A stretch of DNA of 64,000 nt from Paenibacillus sp. JJ-100 (GTDB lineage: Bacteria > Bacillota > Bacilli > Paenibacillales > Paenibacillaceae), in NCBI RefSeq assembly GCF_948329825.1, contig NZ_CAOJCM010000012.1:1-64000 (forward strand), in the 5' to 3' direction. Each line of letters begins with the position of its first letter. The stretch's first letter is position 1. The position numbers and the translations under genes are program-made. Below the pieces are notes generated by a model, which saw only the letters and a program-made list of their open reading frames with translations, was not told where the DNA came from and ran no database searches. Below are positions 1 through 8,003 of this stretch, one piece after another.

Positions 1-130
1 ATAAAGTATTGAAAAGAGCGATTAGCTCATTTTGAATCTGACGAGATTAAAAATCTCATTGTTGATCTTGCAAGCAAGATCAGTACTCACTCGTTGTTCA
101 GTTTTCAAAGATCAAACTTTTCGGTCACTG
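1..130 (-). other. rRNA operon leader running into a 16S gene beyond the left edge
   Basis: On the minus strand this is a typical Firmicute rRNA leader. A boxA-like antitermination signal TGATCTTTGAAAACT lies at 115-101. Three short hairpins follow, with arms at 65-82 (GATCTTGC/GCAAGATC), 43-57 (GAGATT/AATCTC) and 17-29 (GAGC/GCTC). The last bases (CAATACTTTAT) are those usually found just before the 16S 5' end in Paenibacillus, so the mature 16S gene should begin within about 10-20 bases outside the window. The 16S gene itself is not visible, so this is an inference from the leader and from the known lysS-rrn gene order. Confidence 0.75.
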
Positions 131-156
131 ATGATCATTCATTCAGTAACTCTTAT

Positions 157-185
157 ATCATATCACTTCCGAACCAACTTTGCAA
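157..185 (-). promoter_or_regulatory. rRNA operon promoter P2 (sigma-A)
   Basis: Minus-strand -35 TTGCAA (185-180), 17-base spacer, -10 TATGAT (162-157). It sits about 40 bases before boxA. A GCTTC-GAAA-GAAGC hairpin lies just upstream, between the two promoters. Confidence 0.75.
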
Positions 186-270
186 GCTTTTTTTCTAAGC
201 TTCTTTCGAAGCCTTTACTCATTCGCTTGCTAGCCACACGATGTAACTGTGTTTTCTTGGCCGGAATTAG

Positions 271-299
271 AATATACCATGTACATAATATAAACACAA
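271..299 (-). promoter_or_regulatory. rRNA operon promoter P1 (sigma-A) with A/T-rich UP region
   Basis: Minus-strand -35 TTGTGT (299-294), 17-base spacer, -10 TATATT (276-271). About 40 bases of almost pure A/T sequence (300-340) lie directly upstream, where an UP element is expected at rRNA promoters. With P2 this gives the usual tandem arrangement. Confidence 0.65.
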
Positions 300-442
300 G
301 TGTTTTTTCATTATATATTTAATTCATATTTATCCTAATTCTCTTGTAAGCCCATATTACAGGTTTAGACTTATGATGCCCAGCCCAGTGGCCTTACCTA
401 AAAGTTAGTCTCTCCGTTGCTATATCTCCATCTGTAACACTA

Positions 443-982
443 CTATTTTGCAGGCTCTCGTTTCGGCCACAAACTATAACTAAAGCTAATTAGAAAATCA
501 ATACCCAACACCAAAGCCCACACTCTTATCAAACCTGAAAACACCTCTGTACGTGCTGGATCACCAATCCACCAGATCATGATATACAGAAGCGCACTAC
601 CTATACTCCAAGCCAAGAGATGCCTAATCCAGCCTTTACGCTCGTTTCTTGCATGTTCTCTCCCATAAGGTTTAGACTTCTTTGGATTCTCCCCAGCTTT
701 GAACCAGTATTGGAAATAGCGGTCTGCCCAAGCAATCATCTGATGACCAAATGCAATACTTACGCCAATATAGATGGCCGCGATGCCATGAACCATACTA
801 GCTGTAGCCCCGCTATGAAGATCAATTACAGTGGCAATAAGCAATAGTACATCGATGATCGGTGTAGCTACCAGTAAAGCCATCCCTAATCGTTTGTTGC
901 CTAACATATATCGAACACTGAGTCCTGCTGCAACAAATACCCAGAAAGCAATTTCACACGCGATAATAAAATACGCAATCAT
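443..982 (-). CDS. Integral membrane protein of unknown function, divergent from a TetR regulator
   Basis: A 179-residue protein with five likely membrane helices at about 3-24, 32-53, 61-81, 120-140 and 150-171. A strongly basic hydrophilic loop lies between helices 3 and 4 (about 93-118, rich in K and R). There is no signal peptide and no catalytic motif that I recognise. The ATG at 982 follows a strong ribosome binding site (AAAGGGAGGG). It shares a 90-base intergenic region with the divergent tetR-type gene, so that regulator is its most likely controller. The next element downstream is the rRNA promoter region. The function is unknown; transport, export or stress response are possibilities only by analogy with other TetR-membrane protein pairs. 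Confidence 0.8.
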   Translation of the reverse strand: MIAYFIIACEIAFWVFVAAGLSVRYMLGNKRLGMALLVATPIIDVLLLIATVIDLHSGATASMVHGIAAIYIGVSIAFGHQMIAWADRYFQYWFKAGENPKKSKPYGREHARNERKGWIRHLLAWSIGSALLYIMIWWIGDPARTEVFSGLIRVWALVLGIDFLISFSYSLWPKREPAK

Positions 983-1006
983 AACTTTCCCTCCCTTTTT
1001 ATATAG

Positions 1007-1044
1007 TACATATGTATTACAATTAATTTAACACATTTGTATTA
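1007..1044. promoter_or_regulatory. Candidate TetR operator: two ACAnnTGTATTA repeats
   Basis: Two direct copies of ACATWTGTATTA start at 1008 and 1033, 25 bases apart. Each contains an ACA-N2-TGT dyad; the first is the perfect palindrome TACATATGTA (1007-1016). They lie between the divergent membrane-protein and TetR genes, and the second overlaps the -35 region of the regulator promoter. This is where an autoregulated TetR operator is expected. Confidence 0.5.
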
Positions 1045-1066
1045 TAATAATCAATAATGATATAAT
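1037..1066 (+). promoter_or_regulatory. Promoter of the TetR gene, apparently leaderless
   Basis: -35 TTGTAT (1037-1042), 18-base spacer, -10 TATAAT (1061-1066). The -10 ends six bases before the ATG at 1073, so transcription should begin at or beside the start codon. No usable Shine-Dalgarno sequence precedes the ATG. Confidence 0.5.
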
Positions 1067-1072
1067 AGGGAC

Positions 1073-1663
1073 ATGCCTAAAATTGTAGATCATGATAAAC
1101 AGCGCGTGCTCGTGGCCGAGGCTGCCTGGCGTGTTATTCGAAGAAATGGCATGGAACAAGCCTCTGTTCGAAATATCGCTGAAGAGGCTGGAATCTCGGT
1201 CGGTTCCATGCGCCATTACTTTTCCACTCAATCAGAGCTGCTGTTATTTGCAATGAATCTAGTATCAGAACGAGTAACTGCACGAATTCAAAATATGTCC
1301 TTTGATGGGCCACCGATGGAACATATGAAACAATTACTGCTTGAATTCATGCCAAATACGGATGAGAAAATGGCTGAAATGGAGGTGTGGTACGCTTTTA
1401 CTGCCAAATCCAAAACGGACCCTTTATTTAAAGAATTGGCTGATAGAGTCTATAACGACATTAGACGAGCTGTTGAAATGGTCATCATCTCTATGGTGCA
1501 ACTCAACATTTTCCAATCAGATTTGAACCAGGAAGTTGAGATTGAGAGGCTCTATGCTCTTGTTGATGGCTTATCGATTCATGCCGTTCTTAGACCAGAC
1601 CAGATGAGTGGTGATCTTATGGAGGAAATCCTTATGTTGCATCTGACCTCTCTATGTGTATAA
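1073..1663 (+). CDS. TetR/AcrR-family transcriptional regulator
   Basis: A 196-residue one-component regulator. The N-terminal helix-turn-helix spans about residues 8-55, with ISVGSMRHYF as the recognition helix, which is very typical of the family. The C-terminal ligand and dimer domain (about 75-196) is helical and resembles the BetI-like subgroup; the ligand is unknown. The HTH begins so near the N-terminus that a much later start is unlikely, yet the ATG has no good ribosome binding site. It is divergent from the membrane protein at 443-982 and probably represses both itself and that gene. It converges on ktrB. Confidence 0.88.
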   Translation: MPKIVDHDKQRVLVAEAAWRVIRRNGMEQASVRNIAEEAGISVGSMRHYFSTQSELLLFAMNLVSERVTARIQNMSFDGPPMEHMKQLLLEFMPNTDEKMAEMEVWYAFTAKSKTDPLFKELADRVYNDIRRAVEMVIISMVQLNIFQSDLNQEVEIERLYALVDGLSIHAVLRPDQMSGDLMEEILMLHLTSLCV

Positions 1664-1743
1664 TGCGCAACATAAGTAACTGCATATGTAACTCATGTAC
1701 TAATGCTGACACAACTCATATACAATATGTCATTTCAAACAGA

Positions 1744-1813
1744 AAAAACGCAGTCCATTTCATGTATATCCCATTTCAGATCAGGGGCATTCCATGCAAT
1801 GACTGCGTTTTTG
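1744..1813. terminator. Bidirectional terminator between tetR-type gene and ktrB
   Basis: Twelve-base perfect inverted arms AAAAACGCAGTC (1744-1755) and GACTGCGTTTTT (1801-1812) give a T-run in both directions. The 45-base loop is long. It serves the convergent regulator (plus) and ktrB (minus). Confidence 0.55.
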
Positions 1814-1815
1814 TT

Positions 1816-3153
1816 TTATCCAATAATAATACGGCCTTCCGGGTGGCGATAAAGCTTCTTCTCTTTACGGGGACGAAGTGCATAAGCAATCGTTAGCGGT
1901 CCGATCCGGCCAACAAACATGGTGAAGGTAATGATAAGTTTGCCCCAATAGGTCATTTCATGCGTTACCCCCACCGATAGCCCTACCGTACCGACAGCTG
2001 ATGCAGCTTCAAACATAAGTGAGAGGAAGGGGGCATCCTCTGTCGTAAGCAATAGCATCACCACAATCATGAAGATACTGAGAGTAACCATAATAATCGT
2101 CAAAGCTCTCATAAGTAACTCTTTAGGAACACGATGACGGAAAAAGACTATATCTTTGTTTCCTCGAATCATTGCATACACAGCCCCGATCATAATCAGG
2201 AACGTGGTCGTTTTGATCCCACCACCTGTTGATCCCGGAGAAGCACCGATGAACATAAGTAAAATAAAGAAAAATTGAGTTGCCTGCCGCATCTCTGTAA
2301 TATCGATGGTACTCGTTCCGGAGGAGCGTGTAGAGACAGACTGGAAAAATGAAGCATATATTTTCTCACTCCAAGTAAGCGATCCTAACGTATGACTGTT
2401 CGTGAATTCGAAAATAAACAACACCACTGCCCCTATACCAATCAGCGCACCTGACACAGACAGCACCAGTTTGGACTGCAACGATAGACGGCGGCGTTTG
2501 CGGTATTCGAATAGATCATTCAGAACAACAAAGCCAAGTCCGCCCGATACGACAAGGATCGAAGCCGTAATGTTAAAGATCCAGTCCCCCGTATAATATT
2601 GGAAACTGTTGCCAAACAGATCAAATCCACCGTTATTAAACAAAGATACGGCATGAAAAACACCATAGTATACGGCCTGCATGAATGGCATCTCGGTCGC
2701 CCAGCGCAAAGCCAATATAACCGCAGCTACACCTTCAATCGTAAACGAAAAAATCAATACCTTGCGGATAATCCGCACAATCCCCTCCATACTGTCTGCA
2801 TTGATGGCTTCCTTTAGCAGCAGTCTGTCCTTAAGAGAGATACGTTTACCCAGCACGAGCGCAAACAATGTAGCCATGGTCATGAAACCTAGTCCGCCAA
2901 GCTGCATAAGAATCATGATGACAATCTGACCAAAATGATTAAAGGTTGTCCCTACATCCACCACAACCAGTCCAGTTACACATGCCGCAGAAGTAGCTGT
3001 AAATAAAGCATCAATAAAGGCTAGGTGTGTACCACTCTGATTGGCCAACGGCAGCATTAACAAGACCGTACCAACGGAGATGATCAGCAAGAAACCACCA
3101 ACCAATATCAACGGGGGAGATATGAACCTGGCAATATGAAGCCTGAACTTCAT
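1816..3153 (-). CDS. ktrB: Ktr/Trk-type potassium transporter, membrane subunit
   Basis: A 445-residue TrkH/KtrB-family channel that moves K+ across the cytoplasmic membrane, gated by a cytosolic KtrA/KtrC RCK subunit. All four pore-loop repeats are present with their filter glycines: ACVTGLV near 65, FNNGGFD near 180, TRSSGTS near 280 and GTVGLS near 395. The membrane segments are those of the M1-P-M2 repeats. I chose ATG 3153, 13 bases after AGAGAGGTG; a longer frame opens with TTG at 3174, but that lies upstream of the ribosome binding site. No RCK subunit gene is adjacent, so the partner is encoded elsewhere. KtrB versus KtrD cannot be decided here. Ktr systems are known c-di-AMP targets through their RCK subunits. 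Confidence 0.88.
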   Translation of the reverse strand: MKFRLHIARFISPPLILVGGFLLIISVGTVLLMLPLANQSGTHLAFIDALFTATSAACVTGLVVVDVGTTFNHFGQIVIMILMQLGGLGFMTMATLFALVLGKRISLKDRLLLKEAINADSMEGIVRIIRKVLIFSFTIEGVAAVILALRWATEMPFMQAVYYGVFHAVSLFNNGGFDLFGNSFQYYTGDWIFNITASILVVSGGLGFVVLNDLFEYRKRRRLSLQSKLVLSVSGALIGIGAVVLFIFEFTNSHTLGSLTWSEKIYASFFQSVSTRSSGTSTIDITEMRQATQFFFILLMFIGASPGSTGGGIKTTTFLIMIGAVYAMIRGNKDIVFFRHRVPKELLMRALTIIMVTLSIFMIVVMLLLTTEDAPFLSLMFEAASAVGTVGLSVGVTHEMTYWGKLIITFTMFVGRIGPLTIAYALRPRKEKKLYRHPEGRIIIG

Positions 3154-3234
3154 GAAGGGCACCTCTCTTAACAAATTAAAATTTAAGCAATGACACTCTA
3201 CAGCATTCCGTTATATTGTCTATGTAAACCCAAA

Positions 3235-3274
3235 GAGGAACTTGCCCCAGCTTGAAGCACGTGGCAGGTTCCTC
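3235..3274 (-). terminator. lysS terminator
   Basis: Twelve-base arms GAGGAACTTGCC (3235-3246) and GGCAGGTTCCTC (3263-3274) with one G-U pair. On the minus strand only a short, interrupted T-run follows. It lies 30 bases after the lysS stop. Confidence 0.6.
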
Positions 3275-3304
3275 TTCTATGATGAACGAATGTTCGTTCC
3301 TTAT

Positions 3305-4816
3305 TTACTCTTGTGTACGTGGACGCATGTGCGGGAAGAGCAGTACATCACGGATGGAAGGCGAATTGGTAAGCAACATAATCAGACGATCAATACCAAT
3401 CCCTAGACCACCTGTTGGCGGCATACCGTATTCAAGTGCACGAATGAAGTCGTCATCCATTTCATGCGCCTCGTCATTACCATGCTCTTTCTCCAACATC
3501 TGTGCTTCAAAACGCTGACGCTGATCAATTGGATCATTCAGCTCGGTGAAGGCATTGGCATGCTCACGACCAACGATAAACAACTCGAAGCGATCCGTAA
3601 AACGTGGATCTACGTCGCTTTTCTTCGCCAGTGGCGAGATTTCAAGCGGATGTCCCATAATGAATGTTGGCTGAATCAAGGTTTCTTCAACAAACTCTTC
3701 AAAGAAAGCATTTAGAATATGACCAAATGTCATATGTGGTTCCACTTTTACATTATGCTCTTTCGCCAAGTTGTGTGCTTCTTCGTCCGTCATCTGTACA
3801 GAGAAGTCTACACCTACAACTTCCTTAACCGCATCCACCATCGTAACACGGCGCCATTGCGGCGTTAGATCTACTTCATGATCTCCGTATTGAATCACTT
3901 GTGTACCGAGTACTTCCTGTGCAATGTGAGCTACCAGGTTCTCAGTCAAAGCCATGATATCCTTGTAATCCGCGTAAGCCTCATACAACTCAATCATTGT
4001 AAACTCCGGATTATGACGTGTAGACATACCTTCGTTCCGGTATACACGGCCAATCTCATATACTTTTTCCAAACCGCCAACAATTAGACGTTTCAAGTGA
4101 AGTTCAATCGCAATCCGCATGTACAATTCCATATCAAGCGCATTGTGATGTGTAATGAATGGACGTGCCGCTGCACCACCTGCAATCGCATGCAGTGTTG
4201 GTGTCTCCACTTCCAGATAGCCATGGGAGTCCAGATAACGGCGCATGGATTGGATGATTTTGGAACGCATAATGAAGGTCTGCTGCACATCAGGGTTCAT
4301 GATCAGATCCACATAACGCTGACGATAACGCAGTTCAACATCAGTCAGACCATGATATTTATCCGGCAGTGGATAAAGTGATTTGGACAGCACTTCCAAG
4401 TCTTGGACTTTAACGGAAGTCTCGCCTGTTTTGGTTTTGAAAACAACGCCGGTTACCCCAACGATATCTCCAAGATCAAGTAAACTAAATGCTGTAAACT
4501 TGTCCTCTGGTACGCTATCCTGACGAACATAGATCTGGATTCTGCCGCTCAGGTCCTGAATATGTGCAAAGCTTGCTTTACCCATTCCCCGCTTCGCCAT
4601 AATCCGTCCGGCAATACTGACTTCGATGTGCTTCTCTTCCAGCTCTTCCTTAGTCAGTTCTTCATACTTCTTCAGAATAGAGCCGGCTTCCTCGGTACGT
4701 ACATATTTTTGGCCAAAAGGGTCGATTCCCAAGCTGCGGAGCTCGTCCAATTTGTCGCGGCGAATCTGTAACAGCTCGCTAAGTTCGGTTTCCTGATTCA
4801 AGACTTCATCCGTCAT
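3305..4816 (-). CDS. lysS: Lysyl-tRNA synthetase, class II
   Basis: A 503-residue LysRS that charges tRNA-Lys with lysine using ATP in the cytoplasm. The N-terminal OB-fold anticodon-binding domain covers about 55-150. The class II core shows motif 2 (GRVYRNEG...RHNPEFT, near 255-275) and motif 3 (GLGIGIDRLIML, near 473-484). The length is normal for bacterial LysS. ATG 4816 follows AAGGAGATG with a longish spacer. It lies downstream of greA on the same strand, but a terminator separates them. In B. subtilis lysS likewise precedes an rRNA cluster. Confidence 0.97.
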   Translation of the reverse strand: MTDEVLNQETELSELLQIRRDKLDELRSLGIDPFGQKYVRTEEAGSILKKYEELTKEELEEKHIEVSIAGRIMAKRGMGKASFAHIQDLSGRIQIYVRQDSVPEDKFTAFSLLDLGDIVGVTGVVFKTKTGETSVKVQDLEVLSKSLYPLPDKYHGLTDVELRYRQRYVDLIMNPDVQQTFIMRSKIIQSMRRYLDSHGYLEVETPTLHAIAGGAAARPFITHHNALDMELYMRIAIELHLKRLIVGGLEKVYEIGRVYRNEGMSTRHNPEFTMIELYEAYADYKDIMALTENLVAHIAQEVLGTQVIQYGDHEVDLTPQWRRVTMVDAVKEVVGVDFSVQMTDEEAHNLAKEHNVKVEPHMTFGHILNAFFEEFVEETLIQPTFIMGHPLEISPLAKKSDVDPRFTDRFELFIVGREHANAFTELNDPIDQRQRFEAQMLEKEHGNDEAHEMDDDFIRALEYGMPPTGGLGIGIDRLIMLLTNSPSIRDVLLFPHMRPRTQE

Positions 4817-4882
4817 GATCTGTATTCATCTCCTTATTTGCATTGCAGTCTGGCAGGACGCTTGTCCTTTATGTTGAAAAAA

Positions 4883-4901
4883 AGCTCCCTTTAAGGAAGC
4901 T
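4883..4901 (-). terminator. greA terminator
   Basis: Minus-strand hairpin AGCTTCCT / AGGGAGCT with a 3-base loop, followed by TTTTTTT. It lies 30 bases past the greA stop. Confidence 0.8.
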
Positions 4902-4930
4902 TTTGTCTAGTGCGCCTGACTGCTTCGTTA

Positions 4931-5410
4931 CTACAGCTTTTTAATATCTACAATTTTATATTGAATTACGCCAGCAGGCACATTTACATCAACCACTGTA
5001 CCCTTTTTCTTGCCCAAAATGGCTTTACCCACAGGACTCTCATTCGAAATTTTGTTCTGAAGTGGATTGGATTCGGCCGTACCTACAATTGTATATTCAG
5101 TAATGTCACCAAATTCCAAATCTTCGACGATAACCGTAGCACCCACGCTTACAGCATCGGTATCAATCTCATCGCTGTTGATGATGCGTGCGTTACGAAG
5201 CATTTTCTCCAGCGTAATGATACGTCCTTCAATAAAAGCTTGCTCATTTTTCGCATCTTCATATTCGGAGTTCTCACTGATATCACCGTAGCCGATGGCT
5301 ACTTTGATCCGTTCAGCCACTTCGCGGCGCTTCACTGATTTCAGTGTTTCCAGTTCTTCCTCCAGCTTTTTGAGTCCTTCTGGTGTAAGGATAACTTCCT
5401 TGTCGCTCAT
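4931..5410 (-). CDS. greA: Transcription elongation factor GreA
   Basis: A 159-residue GreA that stimulates transcript cleavage by backtracked RNA polymerase. The N-terminal antiparallel coiled coil (about 10-75) contains the acidic tip (GDISENSEYEDA) that reaches the active site; the C-terminal FKBP-like domain (about 85-159) binds polymerase. ATG 5410, eleven bases after AGGAGAATCG, matches the family N-terminus (MSDKEVILTPEGL). Longer in-frame starts reach into the leader and lack a ribosome binding site. It has its own strong promoter and a leader of about 170 bases, so it is probably transcribed separately from dusB. Confidence 0.96.
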   Translation of the reverse strand: MSDKEVILTPEGLKKLEEELETLKSVKRREVAERIKVAIGYGDISENSEYEDAKNEQAFIEGRIITLEKMLRNARIINSDEIDTDAVSVGATVIVEDLEFGDITEYTIVGTAESNPLQNKISNESPVGKAILGKKKGTVVDVNVPAGVIQYKIVDIKKL

Positions 5411-5586
5411 TTCAACCGATTCTCCTGTCATGGGAATAATTTGATTGTACGGCAACGGAATTAGTGCTGATGACAGAACTCCGCCCGCATACATCTTCAA
5501 AACTATATGAAGTTCTCCAGAGAAATAGAATATTCCTCCTGATGCACGAATACTTAATAAACCACATGGCGAATTTATACTGAGAA

Positions 5587-5615
5587 ATTATAGGGGAACG
5601 GTCTCGAAAAGTCAA
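5587..5615 (-). promoter_or_regulatory. greA promoter (sigma-A)
   Basis: Minus-strand -35 TTGACT (5615-5610), 17-base spacer, perfect -10 TATAAT (5592-5587). It implies a 5' leader of about 170 bases before the greA ATG. Confidence 0.8.
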
Positions 5616-5662
5616 TGTTACGCCACCCTTGGCTGTAAACGTTTTATATCCGCCCTCCTCAA

Positions 5663-6682
5663 TTAAGAGGCATTCCCGGTAATAACCGGTTCCGACTCGA
5701 GATTCCCCCCGATTTTCAACTGGGCCACAAAGCTCTCCAGAATCTCCACCATTTCGTCCCGTTTGGTTCCTTCCATAATAACGTCTTTGACCCGCGCTGA
5801 TCCTTTCAGCCCCTTCAGATACCAAGCCAGATGCTTGCGCATTTCGCGAATAGCGATCGTTTCATTTTTGAGTGCAATCAGTCGATCCATATGGAGGACA
5901 GCTACACGAATCTTCTCCTCGGCATCCGGATCAGGGAGCAATTCGCCTGAGCTCAGATATTGGATCGTACGATAGAGCATCCACGGATTCCCCAGGGCAG
6001 CCCGCCCAATCATCACACCGTCACAGCCCGTTTCATCTAGCATACGGCGGGCATCTTCTGGTGAAGATACGTCACCGTTACCAATCACAGGGATAGAGAC
6101 GGCTTCCTTGACGTTTTTAATATGTGACCAATCCGCTGTACCGGTATAGAGTTGTTCTCTGGTTCGGCCGTGTACACTGACAGCACTTCCCCCTGCGCAC
6201 TCTACCGCCAGAGCATTTTCCACTACATAGATATGTTCGTTATCCCAACCAATCCGCATTTTAACAGTTACCGGTTTCTCGACGGCATCCACAACGGCAG
6301 ATACCATCTCATAGATTTTGTTCGGGTCCAGAAGCCAGCGCGCACCTGCATCACACTTCGTCACCTTCGGCACAGGGCATCCCATATTAATGTCGATAAT
6401 ATCTGCATTCGTTTCTTGATCCACGATTCTGGCCGCCTCGACAAGGGATTCGCGGTCTCCACCCCAGATCTGCAAACTGAGTGGTTTCTCACGCTCATCT
6501 ACGAATAACATCTCGCGTGTCCGCTGGTTACCATGCACAATGGCCTTGCCACTCACCATCTCGGCACAGACAAGACCTGTACCAAACTCTTTAGCAATCA
6601 AGCGGAAAGCGGGGTTGCATACACCAGCCATCGGTGCAAGCACGACCTGATTCTTCATTTCAATATTGCCAATCTTAAGCAT
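5663..6682 (-). CDS. dusB: tRNA-dihydrouridine synthase, DusB type
   Basis: A 339-residue flavoprotein that reduces uridines in the tRNA D-loop with NADPH. The TIM-barrel FMN domain begins with the family signature (VVLAPMAGVCNPAFR). The catalytic cysteine lies in CAEM (near 40). INMGCPVPKV (near 95) and VHGRTREQLYTG (near 165) are further Dus motifs, and GNGDV and GVMIGRAAL bind the phosphate. ATG 6682 follows AGGGGTGAG; a TTG 30 bases upstream opens a longer frame but lies before the ribosome binding site. It is the last gene of the folate cluster, as in B. subtilis (yacF). Confidence 0.95.
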   Translation of the reverse strand: MLKIGNIEMKNQVVLAPMAGVCNPAFRLIAKEFGTGLVCAEMVSGKAIVHGNQRTREMLFVDEREKPLSLQIWGGDRESLVEAARIVDQETNADIIDINMGCPVPKVTKCDAGARWLLDPNKIYEMVSAVVDAVEKPVTVKMRIGWDNEHIYVVENALAVECAGGSAVSVHGRTREQLYTGTADWSHIKNVKEAVSIPVIGNGDVSSPEDARRMLDETGCDGVMIGRAALGNPWMLYRTIQYLSSGELLPDPDAEEKIRVAVLHMDRLIALKNETIAIREMRKHLAWYLKGLKGSARVKDVIMEGTKRDEMVEILESFVAQLKIGGNLESEPVITGNAS

Positions 6683-6807
6683 ACTTACTGTCTCACCCCT
6701 TTTTCGATGCAAGAGAGCACTTCATGTGTTTGTTATTCAAGAACTAGTCTAACTCTGTTTATTCGTGTCATGTTTATTAATTTGAGATGTAGTCGTTCAG
6801 CTCTTGC

Positions 6808-7011
6808 TTATTGACCCTGTAATTCCTCTATACTAACCGCGAGTACATCGGCAATTTTACTTAGTTCCAGCGGTGTAACCCTCCGGTTTCCCCGTTCAAT
6901 CGTTCCTAGAATAGCTAAGGAAATACCTGTCTCGTTTGCAAGTTCATGTTGGGTCAAGCCTTTGAGCTTCCGGAATGCCCGGATTCGATTGGCCAATTGC
7001 ATGTTTTCCAA
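6808..7011 (-). CDS. yazB: Small XRE-family HTH regulator, YazB-like
   Basis: A 67-residue protein that is little more than one Cro/CI-type helix-turn-helix (about 8-60; LTQHELANETGIS..ILGTIERG). A single HTH of this size probably binds DNA as a dimer. The start is TTG 7011, nine bases after AAGGAAGG; an ATG nine bases further in is too far from that site. It overlaps the end of folK by 58 bases. A gene of this kind, yazB, occupies the same place between folK and dusB in B. subtilis. The target is unknown; regulation of the folate cluster is only a guess from position. Confidence 0.85.
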   Translation of the reverse strand: MENMQLANRIRAFRKLKGLTQHELANETGISLAILGTIERGNRRVTPLELSKIADVLAVSIEELQGQ

Positions 7012-7511
7012 CGCTGTATTCCTTCCTTTCCATCCAGTACAGACAACGATGCGTGTACAAAGGTATGCAAGCCCGATGCCTCATCCTGCGGTACGATGTC
7101 CGACAGTGGCACCAGTACAAAAGCACGCTCTCCCATACGGGGATGCGGCAGTTGAAGCAACTCCGTGTCTCGTGTCTCACCTTGCATCCATAGCAGGTCC
7201 AGGTCCACCGTACGCGGACCCCAGCGAATATCGCGGACGCGCCCAAGCTGGTTCTCTACACTCAGTAACTCCGTAAGCAGATGCTCCGGTGTTAGACTTG
7301 TACGGACAGCTATAGCCATATTCAAAAATGAAGGCTGATCCACATACCCCACCGGCTCTGTCTCATATAACGCGGAACAGCGCAGGACAGAAATGTAAGG
7401 GTGTGCATCTAGCAGCGTAACCGCCTCGAGCAGCGTCTGCCCACGGTCACCCAAATTAGCCCCCAAAGCAATATAAGCCTCTGAGGATTCAGAGGTCGAA
7501 TGTGCAATCAT
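6954..7511 (-). CDS. folK: 2-amino-4-hydroxy-6-hydroxymethyldihydropteridine diphosphokinase (HPPK)
   Basis: A 185-residue HPPK that transfers pyrophosphate from ATP to 6-hydroxymethyl-7,8-dihydropterin, the step before FolP. Visible signatures are ALGANLGDR (about 16-24), ALYETEPVGYVDQPSFLN (about 47-64) and the hallmark RWGPRTVDLDLL (about 96-107). Length is slightly above the E. coli enzyme, with a C-terminal extension that overlaps yazB. It follows folB by nine bases, so the genes are translationally close within the pab-fol operon. Confidence 0.96.
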   Translation of the reverse strand: MIAHSTSESSEAYIALGANLGDRGQTLLEAVTLLDAHPYISVLRCSALYETEPVGYVDQPSFLNMAIAVRTSLTPEHLLTELLSVENQLGRVRDIRWGPRTVDLDLLWMQGETRDTELLQLPHPRMGERAFVLVPLSDIVPQDEASGLHTFVHASLSVLDGKEGIQRWKTCNWPIESGHSGSSKA

Positions 7512-7520
7512 GATCGGTTC

Positions 7521-7883
7521 TCACTTTCTTGAGCGGCGAAGCTCTACTGTTACGCCTCCGAAATGAATATCAAATGGCGGATGTGGCTTCGTCACCTTGA
7601 CTGTCAATGCATTGATAATAGTATAAGTGTCTAATAGAGAAGATGCAATATGTTCACCCAAAGCTTCAATTAACTGGAATGAAGTATTCTCAACGATCTG
7701 TTTTACCAGCTCATGAATCTCCGCATAATTAATCGTTTGGGTCAGGTCATCATTACGCCCAGCCTCACTCAGATCCATATCAATCTCCAAATCGATGTAA
7801 AAACGCTGACCGAGCTTCCGCTCTTCTTCAAACACACCATGGTATCCGTAATACTCCATGCGATGCAGCACCATTCTATCCAT
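7521..7883 (-). CDS. folB: Dihydroneopterin aldolase
   Basis: A 120-residue FolB that cleaves 7,8-dihydroneopterin to 6-hydroxymethyl-dihydropterin and glycolaldehyde. It shows the family core: YYGYHGVFEEERKLGQ (about 11-26, catalytic Glu region), INYAEIHELV (about 51-60), FQLIEALGEHIA (about 69-80) and the late Lys-containing strand VKVTKPHPP (about 94-102). Length is standard. It lies between folP and folK in the folate operon, about 120 bases after folP. Confidence 0.95.
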   Translation of the reverse strand: MDRMVLHRMEYYGYHGVFEEERKLGQRFYIDLEIDMDLSEAGRNDDLTQTINYAEIHELVKQIVENTSFQLIEALGEHIASSLLDTYTIINALTVKVTKPHPPFDIHFGGVTVELRRSRK

Positions 7884-8003
7884 CTATTTCGCCTGCTTTC
7901 TATTTAAATATCGAATTAAGTTGAGCGATGATTGCTTGCAATACCCTAACTTTCTATATCAAAACGCTTCGCTATCTTATGGAAGGGCCTAGAGCCCCCC
8001 TCA

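Noticed and set aside
32..322. A 96-codon plus-strand frame over the rRNA leader
   Set aside because: It crosses both rRNA promoters, boxA and the leader hairpins and has no ribosome binding site.
3154..3304. A ydaO riboswitch before ktrB
   Set aside because: The leader is only about 150 bases, filled in part by the lysS terminator side, and holds none of the conserved aptamer pieces.
5412..5825. A 137-codon minus-strand frame between dusB and greA
   Set aside because: It overlaps dusB and the greA promoter in another frame and has no family resemblance.
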